Below are positions 1 to 9,118 of a stretch of DNA of 64,000 nt, piece after piece (position 1 is the first letter of the stretch; every line of letters begins with the position of its first letter). The DNA lies in contig NZ_CP141728.1 in assembly GCF_035621135.1 (NCBI RefSeq), positions 2,108,001 to 2,172,000 on the forward strand. Direction: 5' to 3'. The notes beneath the pieces are model-generated. The model searched no databases. It saw nothing but the letters and a program-made list of their open reading frames with translations, and was not told the origin of the DNA. Both the position numbers and the translations under genes were made by a program. This DNA comes from Sinanaerobacter sp. ZZT-01. GTDB taxonomy: Bacteria; Bacillota; Clostridia; Peptostreptococcales; Anaerovoracaceae.

Positions 1-1
1 C

Positions 2-3000
2 CAAAGAGGAATCGTAAAAGCCGTTGCAGAAGGAAGCGCAATCGTTCAAGCGACTTCAGTAAACGGCCTTTTCGATCAGTGCGAGGTTATTGTGACCGCA
101 GCATCTGATTTTGTGATCCAAGATAATGTTTTGGTTTCCTATACCGGAAGTGAAGAAAGCATTACGATACCCGACAGTGTTACGATAATCGGAAATGGAA
201 CGGATGCGGTATTTGGAAACGATTCTAAGGTTGTTTCCGTAACCATTCCGGGTTCCGTAACAAAGATTTCAGATAAGGCGTTTTATTACGCAAACACCCT
301 TAAAGAAATCAATTTTTCTTCCGAGAAGAATTTGAAAGAAATCGGCGCATCTTCCTTTCAATTAGCGACTGCTCTTAAAGAAATTGAAATTCCAGAAGGG
401 GTGACAGAAATTGGAACACAGGCGTTTGTTGGTACTCACAGCTTGACGAGTGTTTCACTGCCGGCTACACTAGTCAGATTCGGTGCTGAAAATGACCGCT
501 TTGATGCAGCTTTTATTTATGCCGCTTCAAAAGGTCATGATACATTAACTGAAATTAATGTAGCGGAAGGAAATCCGGTATATGCTTCAAAAAATGGAGT
601 CGTTTATTCTGCAGACGGGAAAAATTTGCTGTTCTGCCCTCACGCTAGAATGGGAAGCTTAACAGTTGCAGAGGGTACGGAGAGAATCGCTCCTTACGCA
701 ATGGCAAAAGGAAAGATTCAACAGGTGATTTTGCCATATTCACTTTTGAAAATTGATGATTCTGCTTTTTATGAAACAAAGCTCATGTCTATTACGATTC
801 CAGGCTCCGTAAAAAGCATTGGAAAGCTTGGATTTTTTAATGCACAAATACGAAGCATTACCTTTGAAGAAGGGTTAGAAACCATTGGTGAAAATGCATT
901 TTCACAAAGCCGGATCACGGGAATTTCGATTCCGGCAAGTGTGAAAGAAATTAAAAGGAATGCATTTGATTTTGAGTATGGTGCGAATCACTGGATTCGG
1001 ATAAAGGGAAATGATACTATCTTTGATAATGAATTTATACCATATTATTACGGTATCTCTGTTTATGCACAGAGGGGATCGAGCGCAGAACAATACATAA
1101 AGGATAAACAAGAAGAAAAAGGTGCGTCTTGTAAACTGATCTTCTGTGAGGTAAGTAGTTTCATAGAAGTGAATGACATTTCTTTAAATCAAGAGACTGC
1201 ACAATTAAAACGAACAGAGACGGCGGCGCTCACGGTTACAATTAATCCCGACAGAAGTCAGGCTACATTGATAGCATGGAGTTCCAGTAAGCCTGAGGTC
1301 GCAACGGTAGATCAAAATGGACTGGTTACTGCGGTGCAGCCGGGTGTAACTGAAATTACAGCGGAGGTAAGCGGCCATATTGCAAAGTGTGTAGTCACTG
1401 TAGAAAAGGAAGAAGGAGAAAGTGATTTTACCATTGATGAAGAAGGTAAAATTACCGGCTTCATAGGGCTGGATATGAGAGATCTGGTTATTCCTGAGAC
1501 GGTGAATGGAAAAAAAGTGACAGGAATTGCAGATAAAGCGTTCTACAGACAAAATGATATTAAAACGCTCATCATTGGTGGACACGTAAAAGAAATCGGA
1601 AATGGAGCTTTTCAGCAATGCACAGGAATTACAGCGGTAGCGCTTAATGAGGGAATTGAAAGAATAGGAGAGTCTGTTTTTAATGGCTGTGATAAAATTG
1701 AGTCAATTGTGATTCCCGAAGGAATTGAAGTCATTTCAGCAAATGCATTTACAAGTTGCAGTATGCTTCAAGAGATTACATTGCCTTCCTCTTTAAAAAC
1801 AATTGGTGAAGCGGCATTCCGTTCTTGTACAAAGCTTACTGAAATATCACTGCCGGAAGGATTGGTGTCAATTGAAAAGCAGGCTTTTTTGGGGTGCCCG
1901 ATTTCCACATTGCATTTACCGGCTTCTCTAGAAAAACTCGGAAATGAATATATTGGAGAAGTTTTTGAAATTCCGGGGCAGAATCCGGCTAATACAACAA
2001 TGAAGACAATTACAGTAGAAGCGGGAAATACAAATTTCACTGCTTACGATGGTCTGCTTTATGATGCAACGGGAACAAAGGTTATGTTTTGCCCACGTGG
2101 ACGAACAGAAGCAGAGATTCGTGAAGGCGTAACAAGAATTAATGACTATGCGTTCTTTATGTGCTTCGATCTCGTATCTGTTAAAATGCCTTCCACATTG
2201 GAAGAAGTAGGGAGCCAAGCATTTCATTACTGCGAGGCTTTGACAGATTGCACCTTACCGCAGGGTCTTTTGATTGTAGAAAATTCTGCATTTTTCGGTT
2301 GTGAAAAATGGGCAGATTTCACAATACCGTCTTCCGTTCAACGTATTGATGCTTATGGATTTACTGAGTGTGCGGCAAAAGAAATTGTGGTACCAGAAGG
2401 AATTAAAAGAATTGAAGCGTTCACTTTTTGGGGATACGAAGACACACTTGAGAAAATTACATTACCATCAACATTAGAATATATTGGCGATTCTGCTTTT
2501 GCTTGGACAAAAAAAGTAAAAGAAATTGTGATTCCGGAAGGAGTCACAGAGATTGGTTCGCAAGCATTTGGAAGATGTGATGCTTTAGAGAGTATCACGT
2601 TACCTTCTACTTTAAAAATAATTGGAAAAGAAGCCTTTATCGGTTCTTCCGAATCCAATGCATTAAAAGAAATTTTTATTTCAAGCAATGTAACCTCCAT
2701 TGGAGAAAATGCTTTTAAAAACTATGGCGATAATCTTACAATTGTGACAGATCAGTATGGAGATGCAGCTGCCGCTTATGCAGTGGCAAACGGGCATCTT
2801 TTACGTATTGAAGGAGATTCAGAAACAGATTTTGTAGTTGAAGACGGAGTTCTGGTTCGTTATGAAGGAAGTGCTTCAGAAGTTGTGATTCCAAACACGG
2901 TAATAGAAATTGGAGAGGGAGCCTTGGCTGAAGAAAATTTAAATAGCAGATTGAAAAAGGTTATCATACCATCTACTGTAACCAAAATAGGTAAGGAAGC

Positions 3001-6000
3001 ATTTCACGGCTCTGGTGTAACAGAGGTTCTGTTCTCTGAAGGGAGTCAATTAAAAACCATTGGGGAATCAGCATTTGCTTATTGCACAAAGCTGCCTGCC
3101 ATTTCATTGCCGGAAACGGTTACAGAGATCGGAGCGAGTGCGTTTGATGGTGACAGCTTACTTGGTGAGATTGCAATACCCGCATCCGTTACATCCATTG
3201 GAGATAAGGCATTTAATGTTTGCACGGGACTTCGCAAGGTTACCTTTGCAGCCTCTTCCAATTTAAAAACAATTGGAGAAGGAGCTTTCTATAATTGTTT
3301 CCGTCTCTCTGAACTGGACATTCCGGAGGGAGTTACGGAAGTAGGAGATCAGGCTTTTCGAATCAGTAAAACATTTGAACGCATATCTCTTCCATCTACA
3401 CTTACAAAACTGGGAAGCTCTGTCCCGGCAGTTTTTGCTGCCGTTGGGAATTCAACGCAAAGCGGATCAGACAGCCTTTTAGAAATCAATATTGCAGAGG
3501 GAAATACGGTTTATTCTTCTTGGAATGGCTCTGTTTATACAGCAGATAAAAAATCTTTATTATATGTTCCATCTGCAAAAACGGGGACCGTAATTGTAAA
3601 AGAAGGAACTGAAACGATTGGAAACAACGCATTGATTCGCAGTAAACTGGATCATATTGCACTGCCCGAGAGTTTGAAAAGCATTGGCGAAAATGCTTTT
3701 TCCACAAGCAGCATCTCCAGCGTAGAGATTCCTGCCAGTGTTGAAAGCATCGGAAATAATGCATTTTTCTGGTGCAGCAATTTAAAGAGTGTTTTGCTTA
3801 ATGACGGCCTAAAGAAAATTTCTTACGGAGCATTTTCTGAATCCCCTTTAAGCAGTGTAACTATTCCCGCCACAGTTGAATCTGTCGGTGAATATGCATT
3901 CGACAATGTGCAGAGTTGGGTTTTTGTAAAAGGCAGGGATACCATTTTAGAAAAAGATTTCATATCTTACTATAAACCTTTGACAATCTATGGTGAGAAG
4001 GGTTCAACCGCTGAAAGCTATGTGACGGAAACAAAAGCAGAAAAAGGAGAATCTTGTAAGCTGTCATTTGCTTTGCTGGATACCTTTGTTCCGGTTACTC
4101 AAATTGATTTGAACACAAAGTCCGTTCAATTAAAGCGGTTTGAGACCTTTAACCTAGAAGTGACCGTTCTTCCTGACGATGCGACGCATAAAGATATGAT
4201 CTTTAAATCGCTAAATAGCGATGTGGCAACTGTTGACAGCACAGGAAAAATCACAGCAATTTCTTCAGGAACAACCGAAATACAGGTACTTTCTTCTGAT
4301 GGACCATCCGTGAGCTGTACCGTAGTTGTAGAAAAAGGAGAGACGGACAGCGATTACACGATAAACAATCAAGGTGAAATTACCGGATATTACGGGACTG
4401 ATAAAGATTTGATCTTTCCGGATACAGTAAACGAAGTGACCGTTGTCGGAATTGCAGATTACGCATTTTCTAAAAACAATCGAATCACATCGATTACTTT
4501 GCCTTCCAATATAAAATACATCGGAGACGGTGCTTTTGAAAATTGTATTAATCTAGGGGAAATTAATTTTTCAACTGGATTGCAGAGTATCGGTAAAGAG
4601 GCTTTCCATAACTGCGGCTATCTTTCGGAAGTTCATTTACCGGAAGGATTAAAAAACATGGGTGAAGGCGTCTTCATGAATTGCGAGAAATTAGAAAGAG
4701 TTAGCTTTCCTTCGACCTTGAAGGAGATTCCGGCTAAGGCCTTTTTAACTTGCTGGAGATTGCTGAAAGTAGAGCTTCCAGAGGGTGTGGAAGTAATTGG
4801 AGAGGATGCTTTTTATGAATGCGAGGCGATGGAGACTCTTGTTTTGCCAAATACGCTGAAGAACATTCAGGAAGGAGCGTTTACCGCTTGTGTAAGTTTA
4901 GAAGAAGCACGTATACCGGAAGGCGTGGTTTCAATTGAAAAAGAAGCCTTTATGAGCTGCACGGATATGAAGACAATCTATTTGCCTTCTACCTTAAAAA
5001 CTTTCGGTAATGAATATGCAGGCGATGTTTTTGAACAGAGTGCAAGCGTACTCGGATGCGATCATCTTGAAACGATCACTGTAGCAGAAGGAAATTCTGT
5101 TTACTCGTCCAAGGATAATCTGCTTTACAGTGCAGATGGTAAAACATTGTTATTTTGCCCTAGAGGCCGTACCTCTGCTTCGGTGCAAGAAGGAACGGTA
5201 ATAATTGGTGACTCTGCGTTCTTCTTCTGTTTGAAGCTGGAAAGCGTTACGCTTCCAAGCAGCATTCGCAAGCTGGACAAAAATGCATTTCACCTTTGTG
5301 AAAAATTGAAAGAGATTAATCTCCCTCAGGGATTGGAAACAATTGAATATGGCGCATTGGCAGAGTGTGTCAGCTTGACCGAGCTGAAAATCCCTTCCGG
5401 TGTCACTTCAATTGGAACATTCGCACTTTCCGGCTCAAATCTTACCAGCATAGAATTACCTTCCAGTGTGGTATCACTAGGTGATCGAGTATTCAGTGCA
5501 AGTTTGCAGTTAAAGAAAGTTACAATTCCTTCTATGCTTAAAAACGTCGGTGAGGATTTGTTCACTGGCTGCAATAAAGCATTATGCATTATAACAGATT
5601 CCAGTAACAGTACGATTTACCGTTATGCAATTGCAAATAATATACCGGTTCAGGTAACTGGAAGCAGTGGGGGAAGCAGTGGAGGAAGCAGTGGAGGCAA
5701 AGGAAGTTCTTCAAAATCAAAATCCACTGCTGAGGAAACGAAAACCACCAAATCTGTAGATGAAGTAACCGGAGCCGTTACAGAGAAAAAAATATACTCT
5801 GACGGCACATCAGAAAAAACCGTTACAGAAAAAGACGGTACCGTTACAAAAGTAATCATTAAGCCTGACGGTTCCATTTCCAATACAGAAAAACGAGCAG
5901 ATGGGACACAAATTACCACAGAAGTTTCTTCTAGCGGAAAAGTAACTGCGAAGATTCAGCTGTCGAAAAGCTTAAAAAAGGAAAAGGGAGTTCGGGTAAT

Positions 6001-6643
6001 TGTTCCTACAGGGGCAAAAACCGGTGCAGGACTTGTTGCCGTCCTTGTTCGTGGAGACGGAACCCGAGAAATTGTTAAAACAAGCATTCCGCTAAAGGAT
6101 GGAATCGCATTTACAGCGGATTCTGATATGGATGTAGAAATTATAGACAACAGCAAAAAATTCTCAGATATTTCATCTTCTGATTGGCATGCTGATGCAG
6201 TGCAGTTTGTTGCGGCACGTGAATTGTTTGCTGGAACAGGAAAGGAGCAATTCAGCCCAAATGAGGATGCGAGCAGAGCAATGATCTTTACTGTTTTGGC
6301 TCGTCTTGACGGGCAGGATGTATCGGGTGGAGAAACCTGGTATGCAAAAGCTTCCGAATGGGCCGTTTCTCAACGAATCTCAGATGGTTTAAATCCAGAC
6401 AGCAAGATTACCAGAGAGCAGTTGGTATCAATGCTTTATCGTTATGCAGGAACGCCTAAAGCGACAAGTGAGCTGGGTAAGTTTTATGACGCAGATGCTG
6501 TGTCTTCCTGGTCTGCCGATGCAATGCGCTGGGCAGTTGAAAATCATATTATTTCAGGAAAAGGCAATGGGAATCTGGAACCGTCTGCTTCTGCCACGAG
6601 GGCAGAAATTGCAGCGATGATGCAAAATTTTATTACAAACTGA
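2..6643 (+). CDS. Giant BspA-like LRR / Big_2 / SLH surface protein (5' end outside window)
   Basis: The reading frame is open from base 2, so the gene begins upstream; the GTG at 92 is internal, because the codons before it already encode the end of a Big_2 Ig-like domain (GIVKAVAEGSAIVQAT). What follows is four blocks of Treponema-type leucine-rich repeats (recurring I.IP..V..IG..AF cores) at about 130-1120, 1450-2800, 2830-4070 and 4400-5640. Two further Big_2 domains sit at about 1160-1400 and 4085-4345. A Gly/Ser linker at 5661-5715, a Lys/Thr/Glu-rich region and three SLH domains (about 6160-6640) complete it. SLH domains bind pyruvylated secondary cell wall polymer, so the protein is probably displayed on the cell surface; BspA-type LRRs often mediate adhesion. 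The LRR-Big_2-LRR module occurs twice. More than 2,200 residues are visible. A strong terminator follows. Confidence 0.95.
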   Translation, partial: QRGIVKAVAEGSAIVQATSVNGLFDQCEVIVTAASDFVIQDNVLVSYTGSEESITIPDSVTIIGNGTDAVFGNDSKVVSVTIPGSVTKISDKAFYYANTLKEINFSSEKNLKEIGASSFQLATALKEIEIPEGVTEIGTQAFVGTHSLTSVSLPATLVRFGAENDRFDAAFIYAASKGHDTLTEINVAEGNPVYASKNGVVYSADGKNLLFCPHARMGSLTVAEGTERIAPYAMAKGKIQQVILPYSLLKIDDSAFYETKLMSITIPGSVKSIGKLGFFNAQIRSITFEEGLETIGENAFSQSRITGISIPASVKEIKRNAFDFEYGANHWIRIKGNDTIFDNEFIPYYYGISVYAQRGSSAEQYIKDKQEEKGASCKLIFCEVSSFIEVNDISLNQETAQLKRTETAALTVTINPDRSQATLIAWSSSKPEVATVDQNGLVTAVQPGVTEITAEVSGHIAKCVVTVEKEEGESDFTIDEEGKITGFIGLDMRDLVIPETVNGKKVTGIADKAFYRQNDIKTLIIGGHVKEIGNGAFQQCTGITAVALNEGIERIGESVFNGCDKIESIVIPEGIEVISANAFTSCSMLQEITLPSSLKTIGEAAFRSCTKLTEISLPEGLVSIEKQAFLGCPISTLHLPASLEKLGNEYIGEVFEIPGQNPANTTMKTITVEAGNTNFTAYDGLLYDATGTKVMFCPRGRTEAEIREGVTRINDYAFFMCFDLVSVKMPSTLEEVGSQAFHYCEALTDCTLPQGLLIVENSAFFGCEKWADFTIPSSVQRIDAYGFTECAAKEIVVPEGIKRIEAFTFWGYEDTLEKITLPSTLEYIGDSAFAWTKKVKEIVIPEGVTEIGSQAFGRCDALESITLPSTLKIIGKEAFIGSSESNALKEIFISSNVTSIGENAFKNYGDNLTIVTDQYGDAAAAYAVANGHLLRIEGDSETDFVVEDGVLVRYEGSASEVVIPNTVIEIGEGALAEENLNSRLKKVIIPSTVTKIGKEAFHGSGVTEVLFSEGSQLKTIGESAFAYCTKLPAISLPETVTEIGASAFDGDSLLGEIAIPASVTSIGDKAFNVCTGLRKVTFAASSNLKTIGEGAFYNCFRLSELDIPEGVTEVGDQAFRISKTFERISLPSTLTKLGSSVPAVFAAVGNSTQSGSDSLLEINIAEGNTVYSSWNGSVYTADKKSLLYVPSAKTGTVIVKEGTETIGNNALIRSKLDHIALPESLKSIGENAFSTSSISSVEIPASVESIGNNAFFWCSNLKSVLLNDGLKKISYGAFSESPLSSVTIPATVESVGEYAFDNVQSWVFVKGRDTILEKDFISYYKPLTIYGEKGSTAESYVTETKAEKGESCKLSFALLDTFVPVTQIDLNTKSVQLKRFETFNLEVTVLPDDATHKDMIFKSLNSDVATVDSTGKITAISSGTTEIQVLSSDGPSVSCTVVVEKGETDSDYTINNQGEITGYYGTDKDLIFPDTVNEVTVVGIADYAFSKNNRITSITLPSNIKYIGDGAFENCINLGEINFSTGLQSIGKEAFHNCGYLSEVHLPEGLKNMGEGVFMNCEKLERVSFPSTLKEIPAKAFLTCWRLLKVELPEGVEVIGEDAFYECEAMETLVLPNTLKNIQEGAFTACVSLEEARIPEGVVSIEKEAFMSCTDMKTIYLPSTLKTFGNEYAGDVFEQSASVLGCDHLETITVAEGNSVYSSKDNLLYSADGKTLLFCPRGRTSASVQEGTVIIGDSAFFFCLKLESVTLPSSIRKLDKNAFHLCEKLKEINLPQGLETIEYGALAECVSLTELKIPSGVTSIGTFALSGSNLTSIELPSSVVSLGDRVFSASLQLKKVTIPSMLKNVGEDLFTGCNKALCIITDSSNSTIYRYAIANNIPVQVTGSSGGSSGGSSGGKGSSSKSKSTAEETKTTKSVDEVTGAVTEKKIYSDGTSEKTVTEKDGTVTKVIIKPDGSISNTEKRADGTQITTEVSSSGKVTAKIQLSKSLKKEKGVRVIVPTGAKTGAGLVAVLVRGDGTREIVKTSIPLKDGIAFTADSDMDVEIIDNSKKFSDISSSDWHADAVQFVAARELFAGTGKEQFSPNEDASRAMIFTVLARLDGQDVSGGETWYAKASEWAVSQRISDGLNPDSKITREQLVSMLYRYAGTPKATSELGKFYDADAVSSWSADAMRWAVENHIISGKGNGNLEPSASATRAEIAAMMQNFITN

Positions 6644-6661
6644 TTTCATCTTTAAACTTGA

Positions 6662-6696
6662 CCGCAGGATATCTTTTAATAGATCCTGCGGTTTTT
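6662..6696 (+). terminator. Rho-independent terminator after the surface protein
   Basis: A 9-bp perfect stem (CCGCAGGAT, 6662-6670, with ATCCTGCGG, 6683-6691) is followed by five T residues. Confidence 0.9.
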
Positions 6697-6775
6697 ATAT
6701 GTAAAATTGTAGGATCTATTAGGAAAGATAAGGCACTTTAATTGTGTTATTTTTATGAAATAGTGGAAAACTATA

Positions 6776-6804
6776 TTGACAAAGTTTACAAAGAAGGCTA
6801 AAAT
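6776..6804 (+). promoter_or_regulatory. Sigma-A promoter of the marR-ABC operon
   Basis: TTGACA at 6776-6781, a 17-bp spacer and TAAAAT at 6799-6804. A TTG at 6776 opens a longer reading frame into the regulator, but it is the first codon-sized part of this -35 box and not a translation start. Confidence 0.85.
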
Positions 6805-6805
6805 A

Positions 6806-6833
6806 ATAAATCGATTTATAATAAACTGGTTTA
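6806..6833 (+). promoter_or_regulatory. Two palindromes overlapping the start of transcription (probable MarR operator)
   Basis: A perfect 14-bp palindrome ATAAATCGATTTAT (6806-6819) begins two bases after the -10 box. A second inverted repeat, TAAAC-TG-GTTTA (6822-6833), follows two bases later. Their position over the transcription start fits autorepression by the MarR protein encoded just downstream; binding itself is inferred. Confidence 0.65.
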
Positions 6834-6874
6834 CTATTTTAAAGATAGAAAAGATAGAATGGAAAGGGATGAGA

Positions 6875-7357
6875 ATGGAGGAGAAAATGGATCTTTGGAG
6901 AAAAGCGCTGGAACTTGATTTTAGAGTTCGTAACCTTCGGGTAAAGTGGGGCTATAAGATGATGAAAAAATATGGGCTTCATCCGAAGCAGCCGATGATA
7001 TTGACCGCAATTAGTAATATGGGAAGCTGTAGCCAAAGGGAATTAGCGGAAAAAATGCATTGCAGTCCTGCTTCCATTGGTGTTTCCATTCGTCGTTTGG
7101 AAAAATCAGGGTTTGTAAAAAAAGAGACAAGTGAAGTTGATTCACGGTCAAGTAGGGTGCAGTTAACAGAAAGAGGAGAGCTTGCTACTAAAAAAAGCAA
7201 GGAGATGATAGAACTGCTTACGAGAGAAATGCTGCGGGATTTTTCACAGGAGGAATTGGAGTCGTATAATCATTTGCTAGAAAAAATATGTACAAATTTA
7301 GAAGAAAAACGGCTGGAAGAAAAACAGAGCGATTTTTTCGATCATGAGGGGGAATAA
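6875..7357 (+). CDS. MarR family transcriptional regulator
   Basis: The protein is about 160 residues with a winged helix typical of MarR: the helix-turn-helix SQRELAEKMHCSPASIGVSI is followed by RRLEKSGFVKKE and the wing DSRSSRVQLTERG. MarR proteins bind palindromic operators as dimers and are released by small ligands. I place the start at ATG 6875 because GGAAAGGG ends six bases upstream; ATG 6869 and ATG 6887 (behind GGAGGAG, but only three bases away) are alternatives. Only three bases separate its stop codon from the TTG start of the first ABC exporter gene, so the three genes form one operon. It probably represses itself and the exporter through the palindromes after the promoter. Confidence 0.88.
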   Translation: MEEKMDLWRKALELDFRVRNLRVKWGYKMMKKYGLHPKQPMILTAISNMGSCSQRELAEKMHCSPASIGVSIRRLEKSGFVKKETSEVDSRSSRVQLTERGELATKKSKEMIELLTREMLRDFSQEELESYNHLLEKICTNLEEKRLEEKQSDFFDHEGE

Positions 7358-7360
7358 AGT

Positions 7361-9118
7361 TTGAATCAAATCAGGAATTGTCTTAAGCCATATAAGAAAT
7401 ACATTTTTTATGCTGTTTTATTTATGTTGCTGGATGTGGTTGCAGAAATTATGCAGCCTTTACTAATGGCGCAGATCATAGGAAAAGGAATTTTATTGGG
7501 AGATGTGAGTTTTATTCTTAAAATCGGGCTCTCTATGATTCTCTTAGCGTTAGTTTCGATTGCGGCAGGAATCGGAAATTCCAAATACTCGGCAAAATCG
7601 GGAGTTGGCTTTGCAGCAGAGCTGCGTCAGACCCTATTTAAAAAGGTACAGAGCTTTTCTTTTCGAAACATTGATACCTTTTCCACTGCTTCGCTCAGCA
7701 CAAGATTGACAAACGACGTTACTTTATTGCAGAATACAGTGATTACGGGAATGCGAATCTTGATACGGGCACCGCTCATGCTGCTGTTTTCTATTATTAT
7801 GGCAGTACGTTTGAGCGTATCTCTTTCGATTGTACTGGCTGTAATTGTACCGATTCTTTTAGTTTTTGTTGCGATTATGGTTCATTATGCCATGCCAAGA
7901 TTTAAACTCATGCAAAAACGTGTGGATATTTTAAACCAAAATATTCAGGAAAACGTAACGAATGTAAGAGTTGTAAAATCATTTGTCCGCGGTGCGTATG
8001 AAAAAGAAAAATTCCGTGATTCCAATACAAATTTGATGAAAGCTTCTCTTCATGCAATGAATTTGGTGATTATCAGTATGCCAATGATGATGCTGCTTAT
8101 GAATACATCCATCGTTTCCATTGTTTGGATTGGAGGAACACGCATTATCAATGGCTATATGGATGTTGCAACCATGTCAGCTTTTATCAACTACATCATG
8201 ATGATTCTCATGTCGTTGATTATGATTTCAATGATGTTTATTTTATTTACAAGAGCGAGTGCATCTTATCAGAGAATACGTGAGGTATTGGATGCAGAGG
8301 TGGATTTGACAGACCATTATGACGAAACGCATTCAGATGTTATACAGCAGGAAGTGGAAGAGAAGATAAAAGGCGATGTAGCATTTGAACATGTCTCTTT
8401 TTCGTATGATTTAAAAGGCCAGGGAGACGAAATTCTCTCTGACATCAATTTTTCTGCAAAGCAGGGTGAAGTGATTGCAATTATTGGAAGTACAGGAGCA
8501 GGAAAAAGCTCTTTTGTGCAGTTGATTCCTAGATTATATGATGTCACAGCAGGAAACGTTTTAATTGATGGAAAAGATGTCAGAGAATATAATCTGCATA
8601 CATTGAGAAGTCAAATTGGAATGGTGCTGCAAAAAAATACGCTGTTTTCCGGAACAATACGAGATAATCTAAAATGGGGCGACCCGAATGCAACAGATGA
8701 GGAAGTGATTCTCGCTGCAAAAAACGCACAAGCACACGGTTTTATTATGAGCTTTCCAAAAGGATATGACACTTGGATTGACCAAGGTGGTGTCAATGTA
8801 TCCGGCGGACAAAAACAGCGTCTATGTATTGCGCGGGCAATGTTGAAAAAGCCCGCAATTCTCATTCTAGATGACAGTACGAGTGCAGTGGATACGGCGA
8901 CAGAAGCAAAGATTCGTGAATCCTTTCATGAATCCTTAAAGGAGACAACGACGTTCTTAATTGCACAGAGAATCAGTTCGGTACAAGATGCGGATAAAAT
9001 TATTGTATTGGATGAAGGCAAAATTTTAGATATTGGAACACATGACCAGTTATTGAAACGCTGTCAAACTTATCAGGAAATTTATGAATCACAAGCGGGA
9101 AAGGAGGCGAGTGCATAA
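7361..9118 (+). CDS. Heterodimeric ABC exporter, subunit with degenerate ATP site
   Basis: This is a 585-residue half-transporter: six membrane segments in about residues 14-310, then a nucleotide-binding domain. Walker A GSTGAGKSS lies near 376, signature SGGQKQR near 480 and Walker B ILILDDSTSAVD near 500. The catalytic glutamate after Walker B is Asp here, and the switch histidine is Gln (FLIAQRISS), while the signature is canonical. In the BmrCD/LmrCD/TM287-288 type of exporter that is the hallmark of the degenerate-site subunit, so this protein should pair with the next gene product. The start is TTG 7361, eight bases after GAGGGGGA. The role is probably multidrug or peptide export; the substrate cannot be read from sequence. 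Confidence 0.92.
   Translation: MNQIRNCLKPYKKYIFYAVLFMLLDVVAEIMQPLLMAQIIGKGILLGDVSFILKIGLSMILLALVSIAAGIGNSKYSAKSGVGFAAELRQTLFKKVQSFSFRNIDTFSTASLSTRLTNDVTLLQNTVITGMRILIRAPLMLLFSIIMAVRLSVSLSIVLAVIVPILLVFVAIMVHYAMPRFKLMQKRVDILNQNIQENVTNVRVVKSFVRGAYEKEKFRDSNTNLMKASLHAMNLVIISMPMMMLLMNTSIVSIVWIGGTRIINGYMDVATMSAFINYIMMILMSLIMISMMFILFTRASASYQRIREVLDAEVDLTDHYDETHSDVIQQEVEEKIKGDVAFEHVSFSYDLKGQGDEILSDINFSAKQGEVIAIIGSTGAGKSSFVQLIPRLYDVTAGNVLIDGKDVREYNLHTLRSQIGMVLQKNTLFSGTIRDNLKWGDPNATDEEVILAAKNAQAHGFIMSFPKGYDTWIDQGGVNVSGGQKQRLCIARAMLKKPAILILDDSTSAVDTATEAKIRESFHESLKETTTFLIAQRISSVQDADKIIVLDEGKILDIGTHDQLLKRCQTYQEIYESQAGKEASA

Noticed and set aside
902-6373. Many antisense reading frames inside the surface protein gene
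   Set aside because: They are by-products of the repetitive LRR codons, without ribosome binding sites or recognisable domains.
6776-6868. N-terminal extension of the MarR protein from TTG 6776
   Set aside because: The TTG is part of the -35 box and the extension covers the promoter and operator; good ribosome binding sites lie at 6861-6883.
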